A DNA stretch of 54,705 bases from contig CAZCSK010000012.1 in the NCBI GenBank assembly GCA_964501265.1, positions 1 to 54,705 of the forward strand. The letters run 5' to 3'. The position numbers and the translations under genes were made by a program. The notes under the pieces were generated by a model, which had not been told where the DNA came from, did no database searches, and saw nothing but the letters and a program-made list of their open reading frames with translations. The number at the start of each line of letters is the position of its first letter. Within the stretch, counting starts at the first letter, position 1. Below are positions 33,188 to 42,130 of the stretch, piece after piece. The DNA comes from CAZCSK01 sp964501265. Lineage in GTDB: Bacteria > Actinomycetota > CADDZG01 > JAHWKV01.

Positions 33188-35076
33188 GCAACGTCACCAA
33201 AGTAGGCGGCAACGACCTCTGGATTGCGCACGATCTCGTCAGTTGTTCCATGAGCGAGGATCTCGCCAAGATTGAGTACGTAAACCTCGTCGCAAACTGC
33301 GAGCACCAGCGGGATGTGGTGCTCGATCAATAGCACCGTTCTTCCGAGCTTGTCGCGAAGGTCGATCATTCTCTCGGCAAGGGACTCCGCGGCCGCGGGG
33401 GACATACCACCCGACGGCTCGTCCAACAGTAGTAGGTCGGGCGAAGTTACTACTGCACATCCGAGCTCAACTAATCGCTGCTGTCCATGCGAGAGGTTGC
33501 GCACTGGTGTGTCGGTGAAGCGCTCGAACCCGAGGGCGGAGATTGCTTCGGTCGTTCGACTTTCCAATTCTCGCTCGGTGGCTCCAACGGAGGGAAAACG
33601 AAAGAGGGCTGAAAGCGTTCCGTAGCGTGCCAGGGGATGCTGTGCGAGGAGAAAATTCTCACGGACGGAAAGGTTCTTCGCAAGGCCAATCAACTGAAAG
33701 GTGCGTCCCACTCCCCGGGCGGCGCGCCCGTGGGCTGGGACGGCCGTCACGTCCTCTCCCTGGTAAAACACGCTCCCTGAGTCGGGCTTGATGAAGCCGG
33801 ACAGAACATTGAACATCGTTGTCTTTCCCGCCCCATTGGGACCGATCAGGCCGACGATCTTGCCCGCAGGAACCTCCAGGCTGGCTCCGTTGACGGCTCG
33901 GAGCCCTCCGAAGTTAACCGTGATTTGCTTAGCCGCGAGGACAGGCTGCCCCGCCTTCGCGGCGGAAGTACTTCGGTTGAGTCCGCCAGATATGGCAGGC
34001 AGTGAGGGTAAGACTGAGGGGAGGTCGTCTTCTTCCAGTTCACCGGCACGCGCCGCCTTGGCCGCCTTGCGTTCCCGCGCTTCAATCCATCCCTGCGCCA
34101 GACCTTGTGGGTTCCGCGCGACTGTTAGTACGAGAAGGCCGGCTCCGATGACCGGAACCCACTCGGCAAGTGATGCGGGCAACAGACGATTGAAAAACAC
34201 GAAAAACGCGGCAGCCACCGCAACTCCCACTCGGGAACCCAGACCCCCAACGACGACAATGATCAGATAGAGAAGTGAGAGAGTTTCGAAAGTGAATTCC
34301 TGCACCTGCGCAATAAGAATGAGTGAGCCATACAAGCTTCCAGCCACACCGGCGATGATCCCCGACACCGTGAACGCCAGCAGTTTGTAGCGCGCGACGT
34401 CCACACCAAAAGAAGCGGCCACGTCTTCGTCTTCTCGGATTGCGAAGAATGCCCTACCCACTTTCGACTCCACCACCGCTCTGTCCAATAGCCACACCCC
34501 GATCAGGATGGCGAGACAGAGAACGAAGTAGTCCGCGTTGCGTTCAAAAATAAAAGACAGCACCTTCGGGCGATGTACTGTGGTACCTCCCTGTCCACCT
34601 GTGAGTCCCTCGATGTTGAAGACCATCTTTTCCATCACAACGCCGAACCCCAGTGTCGAGACTGCCAAATAGAGGCCGCGGATTCGAAGGGCCGGGATCC
34701 CAACAAGTAGAGCCATCAGTCCACCTAACACCGCCGAGGTGACCAGTCCGGTGATGAAAGGAAATCCCCACCACCAAGTGAGATAACCGGTCGTGAATGC
34801 GCCGATGCCGATGAACGCGGCATGCCCTAAAGAGATCTGTCCGGCGTAGCCCAGAAGTAGGTTCAGAGCAAGGGCACCGATGATGGTGATAATCGCCCTT
34901 GATGCAATCCCAAGGTAGTAGTCGTTGAATAATGCTGGCGCGGCGCGGCCGAGGATGGGGGGGAGAATCAGCAAAGCCGCCAGAATCCCCAGAATGCCCC
35001 AGCGCCGGCGGGTCATCTTGGGTGCAATCCACCCGCCCGGCAGCCGGCGGCCCCCAACGGGTTCGGCAGTCGCCAT
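33184..35076 (-). CDS. LivM-LivG fusion: ABC permease joined to ATPase
   Basis: The 630-residue protein combines two subunits that are often separate. Residues 1 to about 340 are a LivM-type permease with multiple membrane spans (YAGQISLGHAAFIGIGAF, GLYLAVSTLGFG). After a charged linker (about 340-390, KAAKAARAGELEEDD), a LivG-type ATPase occupies the rest: Walker A GPNGAGKTT, signature LSHGQQRLVELG, Walker B LLLLDEPSGGM. With LivH, LivF and a binding protein it would import amino acids, amides, or aromatic or acyl compounds. It overlaps both neighbours by 1-4 bases. Fusions of this type are known in the family. The substrate is inferred from context only. Confidence 0.93.
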   Translation of the reverse strand: MATAEPVGGRRLPGGWIAPKMTRRRWGILGILAALLILPPILGRAAPALFNDYYLGIASRAIITIIGALALNLLLGYAGQISLGHAAFIGIGAFTTGYLTWWWGFPFITGLVTSAVLGGLMALLVGIPALRIRGLYLAVSTLGFGVVMEKMVFNIEGLTGGQGGTTVHRPKVLSFIFERNADYFVLCLAILIGVWLLDRAVVESKVGRAFFAIREDEDVAASFGVDVARYKLLAFTVSGIIAGVAGSLYGSLILIAQVQEFTFETLSLLYLIIVVVGGLGSRVGVAVAAAFFVFFNRLLPASLAEWVPVIGAGLLVLTVARNPQGLAQGWIEARERKAAKAARAGELEEDDLPSVLPSLPAISGGLNRSTSAAKAGQPVLAAKQITVNFGGLRAVNGASLEVPAGKIVGLIGPNGAGKTTMFNVLSGFIKPDSGSVFYQGEDVTAVPAHGRAARGVGRTFQLIGLAKNLSVRENFLLAQHPLARYGTLSALFRFPSVGATERELESRTTEAISALGFERFTDTPVRNLSHGQQRLVELGCAVVTSPDLLLLDEPSGGMSPAAAESLAERMIDLRDKLGRTVLLIEHHIPLVLAVCDEVYVLNLGEILAHGTTDEIVRNPEVVAAYFGDVA

Positions 35077-35942
35077 CAGGCCGCCTTCCCGAAGAGTCCC
35101 TGGGGCCGAAACAGCAGAAGGGCCAACAGTAGAACAAACATTCCTGCCTCTTCGATTCCAGGAACCCCTCCAAGGAACTGTCGAAGGAGCCCCTGAAGAA
35201 CGCCCACGGCCAGCCCTCCCACAAACGCACCCGGGATGCTGGTGACTCCGCCAAGCAGCGCCGCGGCGAGTGCAGGCACAAAAAGGCTTGTTACGAAGAA
35301 TGGAGCTAATGTTCCACCCAGGGCTGGAACAATTAGTATTCCGGCGATCCCCCCGAGCACCGCCCCCGTAACCCAGGTGAATGACGAGAGATGACGCAAC
35401 CTGATTCCCATCAACCTGACTGCCACAGGATCTTGAGCGGATGCAAGGAGTCCAAGGCCGAACGTCGTTTTTTTAATGAAGAGATAGAGAGCTCCGGCAA
35501 CCGCAAGAGCAACCCCGAGGGCCAAGATCCTGGTCGGAGAAACGAAAAGGCCGAACAATTCCGGACCGCGACCCTGAATTGGAGCCCGGAAGGCCTGAGG
35601 TGACCCTCCCCACACAACTAACTCGATCGAACCCAGCAGCAACATCACTCCCAGGGTCGCGACCACCATCGTGAGCTTGGGTCCATCCAGCATCCGGCGA
35701 ATCACGAAGCGTTCGACCGCGAAACCGATCCCTGCCACAACTACTACTGCGATCAAGGCGCCTACCAACCACGGGACGCCGCGCCGCTGGATTAGATACC
35801 AAGCAACGTAAGCAGCGAAAGTTCCAATCTCCGCCTGAGCAAAGTTGAGAACGCGCGTGGCCTTGTAAACGAGAACTATCCCTATCGCGAGCAGCCCATA
35901 AAGGGCACCCAACGAAAGTCCATACGTGAGGGTTTCACCCAT
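35076..35942 (-). CDS. livH: Branched-chain-type ABC transporter permease LivH
   Basis: The 288-residue integral membrane protein has the LivH pattern (YGLSLGALYGLLAIGIVLVY, RVLNFAQAEIGTFAAYVAW, GAFVGGLAVGVLQGLL). It forms the channel with LivM and is energised by LivG and LivF. ATG 35942 lies within the 3' end of the TetR gene (eight-base overlap), so regulator and transporter are translated together. Family call very confident; substrate unknown. Confidence 0.93.
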   Translation of the reverse strand: MGETLTYGLSLGALYGLLAIGIVLVYKATRVLNFAQAEIGTFAAYVAWYLIQRRGVPWLVGALIAVVVVAGIGFAVERFVIRRMLDGPKLTMVVATLGVMLLLGSIELVVWGGSPQAFRAPIQGRGPELFGLFVSPTRILALGVALAVAGALYLFIKKTTFGLGLLASAQDPVAVRLMGIRLRHLSSFTWVTGAVLGGIAGILIVPALGGTLAPFFVTSLFVPALAAALLGGVTSIPGAFVGGLAVGVLQGLLRQFLGGVPGIEEAGMFVLLLALLLFRPQGLFGKAA

Positions 35943-36609
35943 TACGGTTCCTCTTCCTGGCGGGTTTCGCTTGTTTAGATTCCCCGGGAGCGAGCCCTTC
36001 TGATATCAGGCTCATCATCGTGTCGAGAACCTTCGACGGCACGCGGCCCTCATCACGAAGAAGGATCCATCTGATCCCAACGAGATCACCCATCCCCATC
36101 AGGCACCAGGCCACTATCTCGGGATCGAGGTTTCGGACCTTTGAGCCTTTGGCGGCAGCTCGAATACCTGCAGCGTACCCCTCGGCGAAAGACTCGTAGT
36201 AATCGCGAAACGCATCGCGGTCAACGAATTCTGCCTGTCGTACGATGCGGTAAATACTGGGGTGCTCGCGCACATAGCTAAAGAACGTCTCGAACCCACG
36301 CCTCTCAATCTCGAGCCGATCGGTCAGCCCGGCGACGGATTCTTGAATGCGACGTCGGACGTCACGCCCAAACTGACGTACCAATTCGGAGAATATGGTC
36401 GTCTTACTCGGAAAGTAAAGATAGAAAGTACCCTGGGCGACGCCGGCCCGCCGTGTGATCTCGGCGATCGATGCCTGGTCGAATCCCCCTTCGCCGAAGA
36501 CCTCCTCGGCCGCAACAAGAAGCCGCGAACGTGTTGCAATGCCGCGGGAGGTCACAGGACCGGCTAGGCCATTATTCGATTCCGTGACCGCAACATCGGA
36601 TGCTCGCAC
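35935..36609 (-). CDS. TetR-family transcription regulator
   Basis: The 224-residue protein has an N-terminal helix-turn-helix (SRLLVAAEEVFGEGGFDQ, ITRRAGVAQGTFYLYFPSK), the textbook TetR recognition helix. A ligand-binding helical domain follows, resembling fatty-acid-responsive members, and a basic tail (SKQAKPARKRNRN). It is the first gene of the transporter-lipase-ligase run. It is divergent from the binding-protein gene, whose promoter (36613-36641) starts a few bases from its GTG. It probably represses both directions until an acyl-CoA or similar ligand binds (inference). The start may instead be an internal GTG near codon 19. Confidence 0.88.
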   Translation of the reverse strand: MRASDVAVTESNNGLAGPVTSRGIATRSRLLVAAEEVFGEGGFDQASIAEITRRAGVAQGTFYLYFPSKTTIFSELVRQFGRDVRRRIQESVAGLTDRLEIERRGFETFFSYVREHPSIYRIVRQAEFVDRDAFRDYYESFAEGYAAGIRAAAKGSKVRNLDPEIVAWCLMGMGDLVGIRWILLRDEGRVPSKVLDTMMSLISEGLAPGESKQAKPARKRNRNG

Positions 36610-36612
36610 CTA

Positions 36613-36641
36613 TTGACTCTCCCGGAGTGAAGGTGTATAAA
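36613..36641 (+). promoter_or_regulatory. Strong sigma-70-type promoter of the binding-protein gene
   Basis: TTGACT (36613-36618) and TATAAA (36636-36641) are separated by exactly 17 bases. It lies in the short space between the divergent TetR and binding-protein genes, with small palindromes (CTCC-C-GGAG inside the spacer; GTAT-TAG-ATAC at about 36669) that could be operators. Confidence 0.7.
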
Positions 36642-36750
36642 AAGTCAGAACATGACAGATGATTCAGGTATTAGATACAGCATTCGTGGCGGAAACGCAA
36701 TAGGGGAAAGAGAAATCTCAGAGTTCTCAGGCGGTGCTACGCTAAATAAC

Positions 36751-38280
36751 GTGCATGAGAAAAGCGCAGTGCCGCGTCCTTCGTCTCCACGGCGACACAT
36801 GCTGGCTATCGTCGCTGTTTCCCTCCTCACGGCGGCATGCTCAGGGTACCCTGCCGCAAGGGTGCGTACGGCTTCTCCCGAGAAGATCGAGACTCGGGCG
36901 GCGCTGCCAGGAAGCCAGGACGCTACCGCCCCCACAATAATTGACGTGGCCCCCTCGCAAGCGGCCGGCCCCGGTGGGGCTGCTCCCGCTCCGGGGGCAC
37001 AGCCCCGTAAGGTCCTCGCAAAGACTTCTGGCGGCACGACCATCACACAGGGCGCTGGCGGGCTCCCGGTCGCCGATATCTGGCCCGCTTCCGAAGATCG
37101 GGTGGGCATCAGCCCCACTGAAATCAAACTCTGCATGCATGCTGCGTTCGCACTGGGGGCGGCCTTCGATAACAGGCCCGAGGACGAAGACGTGTATTTC
37201 AGACGCCTGAATGATGCAGGCGGGATCTTCGGCCGCAAGATCAAGATCCAGTTCACAGACGACGCCTACGTGGCGGCCGCGACAACCGAGGCCCTTAACC
37301 AGTGCAGGCAGAACAACCCCTTCCTGTACATGGGGGGCACGGGATTCGACCAGGCCCCCGCCGGGCGCGGCTGGGCCGAGGCGAACAGGCTTCCTTACCT
37401 CTACAACCTTGCGGTCGAGGCGACCAACCTCAAGTACTCGTTCTCTTTCTTCCCATCCATCGAAAGGAACGGCCGAAACCTGGGCCAGTTCACAGGCAGT
37501 CGATTCGCGGGCAAGAAAGTTGGCGTTATCTATGTTGACACGGATAACTGGCGAGCAGGTTACAAGGAGTTTGAGAAGGAACTCGTCAAGCGAGGCATGA
37601 GGGTGGAGTCGGGCCAGGCCCACGCGATTACCAACAACAACCACCCCGACTTTGGGCTGATCATCAGCCAGATGCAGGACGCCGGAGTCAACTTGGTGCT
37701 CACCTACATCAACGCCCTGGCGCTCAATCGGTTCATAATCCAGGCGGATGGGCAGCTTTACCATCCAGTGATTCTCTCGCCAGACGGATTCGATCTGGTC
37801 ACCGACGTTTCCGGCAACAAGCCTCCATCGCCATACGGGTCATCGGGAGACGGCATCGACCACCTGCGGAACTTCCCCGGCATATACGCTAGCTGGGTCT
37901 CCCCGGCCTACGAGATGGGCCCGCCCTCTGAAAAGAGCCAAGCAAGTGTTCCCTGGTTTTCGGAAATGCAAGAGATGAAGGCGGCGTATAAGAAATACGG
38001 CGTAAAGTCAGATGAGCGAGTCAACGACGTCGACTGGATGTTCTGGCTTTATGCCAAGACTGTGCATCAGATGCTGACCGATTGTTCAAAAGAATGCTCG
38101 CGCAACATCCTGGCCGGCCTCATGCTGACGGGTTACAAGACAGAAATCGTCGGATGCGGGATCGACTTCTCACTCGGTGGCGGAAGAGTCGGCGGCTTCA
38201 ACCACAACATCTACAAAACCGAGCCCGCGGGAAGCCGTTCCTACTGGCGGCAAATCGAAACCTGTAAGTCCGGCTTCTAA
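36751..38280 (+). CDS. Lipoprotein substrate-binding protein, Liv type
   Basis: With GTG 36751 the protein has 509 residues and a standard lipoprotein signal: basic PRRH, hydrophobic LAIVAVSLLTAAC, with Cys30 as the lipid-bearing residue. A Pro/Ala-rich linker leads to a type I periplasmic-binding fold (YFRRLNDAGGIFGRKIKIQF, MGGTGFDQAPAGRGWAEAN, GKKVGVIYVDTDNW). An in-frame ATG at 36652 would add 33 residues, but those codons are AT-rich and unlike the rest, so 36652-36750 is more likely untranslated leader. It is the obvious partner of LivH/LivMG/LivF across the shared regulatory region. Ligand unknown. Confidence 0.87.
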   Translation: MHEKSAVPRPSSPRRHMLAIVAVSLLTAACSGYPAARVRTASPEKIETRAALPGSQDATAPTIIDVAPSQAAGPGGAAPAPGAQPRKVLAKTSGGTTITQGAGGLPVADIWPASEDRVGISPTEIKLCMHAAFALGAAFDNRPEDEDVYFRRLNDAGGIFGRKIKIQFTDDAYVAAATTEALNQCRQNNPFLYMGGTGFDQAPAGRGWAEANRLPYLYNLAVEATNLKYSFSFFPSIERNGRNLGQFTGSRFAGKKVGVIYVDTDNWRAGYKEFEKELVKRGMRVESGQAHAITNNNHPDFGLIISQMQDAGVNLVLTYINALALNRFIIQADGQLYHPVILSPDGFDLVTDVSGNKPPSPYGSSGDGIDHLRNFPGIYASWVSPAYEMGPPSEKSQASVPWFSEMQEMKAAYKKYGVKSDERVNDVDWMFWLYAKTVHQMLTDCSKECSRNILAGLMLTGYKTEIVGCGIDFSLGGGRVGGFNHNIYKTEPAGSRSYWRQIETCKSGF

Positions 38281-38294
38281 TTCCCTTTAGTTAC

Positions 38295-39305
38295 ATGAGT
38301 CAGCCGCCAGTCGGCATCATCGACATCGAAAGCTACGCGCCGGAGCGGTTCATGACCGCGGCGGAACTTTCGCAATCAAGCGGCATCCCCGAAGCCGTGA
38401 TCACCGACAAGTTTGGGTTACTCGGCAAGCACATCGCTCGGGAAGACGAGCATGTCTCCGATATGTGCCTAAGTGCTGCGCGCCCTCTACTGGAGAGAAA
38501 CGACCGCTCCCTTATAGACGCGGTTGTCTATTTCGGGTCCCACTGGAAGGACTATCTCCTTTGGCAGGTCGCGCCCAAGATCCAGAACGCTCTGCGTATC
38601 GAGGGTTTCTCATTGGAGCTCATCAACGTCTCGGCAGGTGCCCCGGTTGCCCTCAAAGTCGTGGGGGACATGCTGCGCTCCGACAAGGATCTTCGATCCA
38701 TCTTGCTCGTCGGCGCCTCAAAGGAGTCACAACTCATCGATTACACGAATCAGAATTCCCGGTTCATGTTCAACTTCGGAGATGGGGCGGTTGCAGCCCT
38801 CGTGGGCCGGGAGAGAGCCGAAAACCAAATCCTCGGGTCCAGCATTCGCACCGACGGATCGTTCTCGGAACACATCGCGGTGTTCGCCGGTGGAAGCAAG
38901 TCTCCAACGAGCATCGATACAGTTCAGCGCAACCTCCACATGCTGGACTTGCGCGATGGCGAAGAGATGAGGCGAGGGCTCGACCCGATCACTCTGAAGA
39001 ACTTCGTTACAGTCACGCGAGAGGCCGTCGAAAGAAGCGGTTTCGACGTGAGCGACATCGACTTGCTGCTGCCGATTCACACAAAGAAATCACTCTTCGA
39101 CAGGATCCTCGTTGAGCTGGGACTAAACGAACAGCAAGCCATTTACCTGGACCATCATGGACATATGAGCGCGGTCGATCCGCTCTTGGGATTATCGTTA
39201 GCCCGCGACTCAGGAAAGGTCTCGGACGGCGACCTCGTTGTCCTGCTGGCTGCCGGCACAGGCTACACCTGGGCGGCAACCGCTCTGCGGTGGGGCGCCG
39301 GATGA
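38295..39305 (+). CDS. KAS III-like thiolase-fold protein with altered active site
   Basis: The 336-residue protein has the FabH fold throughout (FMFNFGDGAVAALVG, LLAAGTGYTWAATALRW). Aligned with E. coli FabH, the catalytic Cys of the AACAGF motif is Ser here (INVSAGAPVAL). The His of PHQANLRI is kept (IHTKKSLFDRI), and the Asn of HGNTSAAS is His (HGHMSAVD). Ser-containing members such as DpsC/CerJ transfer acyl groups rather than condense chains, so an acyltransferase, hydrolase or non-catalytic role is more likely than fatty-acid initiation. It lies 14 bases after the binding protein and overlaps the next hydrolase by ATGA. Confidence 0.82.
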   Translation: MSQPPVGIIDIESYAPERFMTAAELSQSSGIPEAVITDKFGLLGKHIAREDEHVSDMCLSAARPLLERNDRSLIDAVVYFGSHWKDYLLWQVAPKIQNALRIEGFSLELINVSAGAPVALKVVGDMLRSDKDLRSILLVGASKESQLIDYTNQNSRFMFNFGDGAVAALVGRERAENQILGSSIRTDGSFSEHIAVFAGGSKSPTSIDTVQRNLHMLDLRDGEEMRRGLDPITLKNFVTVTREAVERSGFDVSDIDLLLPIHTKKSLFDRILVELGLNEQQAIYLDHHGHMSAVDPLLGLSLARDSGKVSDGDLVVLLAAGTGYTWAATALRWGAG

Positions 39306-40102
39306 CCGTAGCCACCACCGCAAACGGCGTCCGAATCGGATACCAGGTCCAAGGGCATGGAGAGCCACTTTTGCTTGTCATGGGGCTTGGCTATTCGATG
39401 CATGACTGGCAGTGGATCGTGCCTTTTCTATCGAAATCCTTCCAAACGATCGTCTTCGACAACCGGTGCGTCGGAGAAACTGATTGCCCAGACACCCCAT
39501 TCACCATTCGCGACATGGCGGACGACGCTGCGGGTTTACTCGATTTCCTTGGACTCGATGCTGCCCACGTTTTCGGGGTTTCGATGGGTGGACATGTGGC
39601 GCAAGAACTGGCGATCAATCACCCGGACAAGATTTTGAAGCTGGTCCTCGCCTGCTGCCATCTGGGGCCTAAGAACAGCATTCCCCTTTCGGAAGAGACG
39701 ATGAGGCACTTCACTGAGGTAATCGAGGATCCCCAGGAGCGCATCCGAAAGAAAATGCCTTATTCATTTCGGCCCGGCTGGGTGCAGGACCATTCTGTGG
39801 AGTTCGATGAGATCGTGAGGCTGAGGCTTCCCCATCAGCAAACTGCCGAGCAGCGACAGCGCCAGTTCGATGCTGCGCTCACGCACGACACGGCCGAACG
39901 CGTCGGACTCATACGGGCCTCCACGCTAGTTCTTCAGGGAACGGCCGACCGGGTGGTCCCCTTAGAGATGGCAGCGCTGATCGCCGAAGCGATCCCTAAC
40001 TCGCGCCTTGTAATGCTCGAAGGCGCGGGCCACCTGTTCTTTATCGAGGAGCCAGCACGCGTCGCCCAATTGATCGAGGAGTTCTGCCTACAGGAGGACT
40101 AG
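39302..40102 (+). CDS. Alpha/beta hydrolase
   Basis: The 266-residue cytoplasmic protein (no signal peptide) has the nucleophile elbow GVSMGGHVAQ, the oxyanion region LLLVMGLGYSMHDWQ, the acid in QGTADRVVPLE and the catalytic His in LEGAGHLFFIEEP. This is a complete Ser-Asp-His triad of the esterase / epoxide-hydrolase / haloperoxidase-like group. ATG 39302 overlaps the KAS III-like stop. It could cleave an ester or thioester delivered by the neighbouring import system (inference). It converges with the histidine kinase gene 12 bases away. Confidence 0.88.
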   Translation: MTVATTANGVRIGYQVQGHGEPLLLVMGLGYSMHDWQWIVPFLSKSFQTIVFDNRCVGETDCPDTPFTIRDMADDAAGLLDFLGLDAAHVFGVSMGGHVAQELAINHPDKILKLVLACCHLGPKNSIPLSEETMRHFTEVIEDPQERIRKKMPYSFRPGWVQDHSVEFDEIVRLRLPHQQTAEQRQRQFDAALTHDTAERVGLIRASTLVLQGTADRVVPLEMAALIAEAIPNSRLVMLEGAGHLFFIEEPARVAQLIEEFCLQED

Positions 40103-40114
40103 ACCATCCTCCGC

Positions 40115-42130
40115 TCATCCCTTGGGAACCGTGAACCGGAAGGTCGATCCTTTGTTCCAAGTCGAGTCAACCGAAATTGAACCGCCGTGAGCCTCCACCA
40201 TGCTCTTGCAAACATAAAGGCCCACACCGGCTCCCCCGGCGGAGCGGGTCGACGTTGAGTTCAATTGGTGGAATCGGTCGAAAAGGTTCGGCAAATCTGC
40301 CGGCAGTATCCCGGACCCTTGATCGACGACGGCAATCGTAACCTCGCCCTCTCCATCGCTAACCTCCACTCGAATCGGACTGCCCTCGTCAGAGAATTTG
40401 CACGCGTTGTCAATTAGGTGATGAACGACTTGCTCGATCTTTACGCGGTCCACACCAATCGTTAGCTCGATGGGCGCGGCGAGGGCGAACTCCCGGCCGG
40501 GCAAGACACCCTGGAACTCCTTAATGACCCCTCTCACAACTTCTGGCAGATCTGCCTGCTCCAAATGCAGCGCAGGACTCTTCCGTTCCACATTGCTCAT
40601 ATAGAGCAAGTCCTCGATCATTCGCTCTAACTTGTGCGTCTCGGAGTGAATGGTCGTGAGTGAATCGCGCCGCTGCTCTTCCGTCAATCTTTCGCCGCGC
40701 GCCAGGAGTGTAGAGACGTAGCCCTTGATTAGCGTTAGGGGTGTGCGAAACTCATGCCCGATCACTGACATGAACTCACCTTTGATTCTTTCTGCATCTG
40801 CTTCCTTGGTCATGTCGTGTAGAACAAGGATCCTGCCTTTCACGCCGGCACCCGCGGTCTGAAAGAGTGACACTCGAGCCCTCCAAAGTCGCGGGAGCGG
40901 ATCACCGAGTTCGATCGGAACCGGTTCGATCTGCTCGCCGCGCGCCATGGCCTCGAGATCATGGTTTCCCAGCAGGCCATCGACGAGGCGACCTTGAGTG
41001 AAGTGGATCGAAAAGCCGAAAAGTTCCTCGGCCGCGGGATTAGCAATCAGGATATGGCCAACCGGATCGACGACAAGGATGGGTTCGGTCATAGAACTAA
41101 GGACCGAGGAAAACTCGCTCTGTTTTTCAGCGACCTGCCGGTAGAGCTGGGCGTTACGAGTCGCCAACCCCGCCTGAACCACGAAAGTCTGCAGGAGACC
41201 CAAGCCCTTTGCTGCGGTTCGCGGGCCGAACAGGGCAAGCAACACTCGGGTCGGTCCCTCTGCCGGGATCGAACAGACAACTGCGACAACATTTGACCCC
41301 GCGAGTCCCGCGAGAACCGGGGAATCGGAGATAAGGACTTCGGTGGGGGCCTCCTGCTTAAAGGTGCCGGCCACACCGGCACCCAAGGCCTGAAACACGC
41401 TCTCCGGATCGATCCCGGAGCAGACATTCGATTGCACGATTCCGGACTCATCATTCACAAGACAAACGAATCCGGAGTCAAACTGAAGGACCTTTAGCGA
41501 CGCCGCCAGCACCTGGTTTAGGAGCAGATCGAGATCGAGCGCACCCATCAAGACCTGACTCGCCTCGAGTAGAAGCCCGAGGTCCGTGCTTCGAAGATTC
41601 GCCGCCTCAAGCAACTGGGCCTTGTGAATCGCCATAGCGGCGTGTTCGGCAAAGATCTCCGCCAATTTCAAATCTTCCTGAGTGAACGCCCTGCCCTCGG
41701 AAGTTATGTTGAGGTTCAGGACACCTTTCGTCTGCCCGGCGGCCCGCAGCGGAAGACAAAGGGCCGAACGTAGCGGTCGCTCATTTGTAATCAATGAGCT
41801 GAACTGCGTCTCGCTCGCCCTTCCGCTAATCATCACCGGCCTGCCCGACTGTGCCACATGCCCCGAAATCCCCTGGCCCAGGGCAACTCCGGACACAAAT
41901 GCCTCCTTGGGAATGCCGTCACCCACTCGTATCTTCAAGTGATCCTCCTCGAGCAGCATTACGGACCCCTGATCGGCCCGGCACAGATCTTTGGCGCTTC
42001 TCAGAACGAGGTGCAAGGCTTCGTCAAGACCCAAGGCGGAGTTGACGGCCCGCGAAGCAGCGAGCAGCGCAGCTTCTTGACCGACTCGGGACCGGCTGCG
42101 CATGATCTTTTTCAGGGGATCGATCTTCAT
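40115..42130 (-). CDS. Soluble sensor histidine kinase, GAF-GAF-PAS
   Basis: The 671-residue kinase has no membrane segment. GAF domains lie at about residues 20-170 and 185-325 and a PAS domain at about 338-440. HisKA has the phospho-accepting His459 in SVIGHEFRTPLTLIKG, and HATPase_c has HHLIDNACKFS, DQGSGI and GAGVGLYVCKSMVEAHGG. It would autophosphorylate in response to small molecules or redox/light signals bound by the GAF/PAS domains. Its ATG overlaps the stop of the second kinase, so both are made from one message. No response regulator is nearby, so the partner is elsewhere. Confidence 0.92.
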   Translation of the reverse strand: MKIDPLKKIMRSRSRVGQEAALLAASRAVNSALGLDEALHLVLRSAKDLCRADQGSVMLLEEDHLKIRVGDGIPKEAFVSGVALGQGISGHVAQSGRPVMISGRASETQFSSLITNERPLRSALCLPLRAAGQTKGVLNLNITSEGRAFTQEDLKLAEIFAEHAAMAIHKAQLLEAANLRSTDLGLLLEASQVLMGALDLDLLLNQVLAASLKVLQFDSGFVCLVNDESGIVQSNVCSGIDPESVFQALGAGVAGTFKQEAPTEVLISDSPVLAGLAGSNVVAVVCSIPAEGPTRVLLALFGPRTAAKGLGLLQTFVVQAGLATRNAQLYRQVAEKQSEFSSVLSSMTEPILVVDPVGHILIANPAAEELFGFSIHFTQGRLVDGLLGNHDLEAMARGEQIEPVPIELGDPLPRLWRARVSLFQTAGAGVKGRILVLHDMTKEADAERIKGEFMSVIGHEFRTPLTLIKGYVSTLLARGERLTEEQRRDSLTTIHSETHKLERMIEDLLYMSNVERKSPALHLEQADLPEVVRGVIKEFQGVLPGREFALAAPIELTIGVDRVKIEQVVHHLIDNACKFSDEGSPIRVEVSDGEGEVTIAVVDQGSGILPADLPNLFDRFHQLNSTSTRSAGGAGVGLYVCKSMVEAHGGSISVDSTWNKGSTFRFTVPKG

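Noticed and set aside
36841..37764. 307-codon minus-strand frame opposite the lipoprotein binding protein
   Set aside because: Low-complexity shadow of a well supported gene on the other strand.
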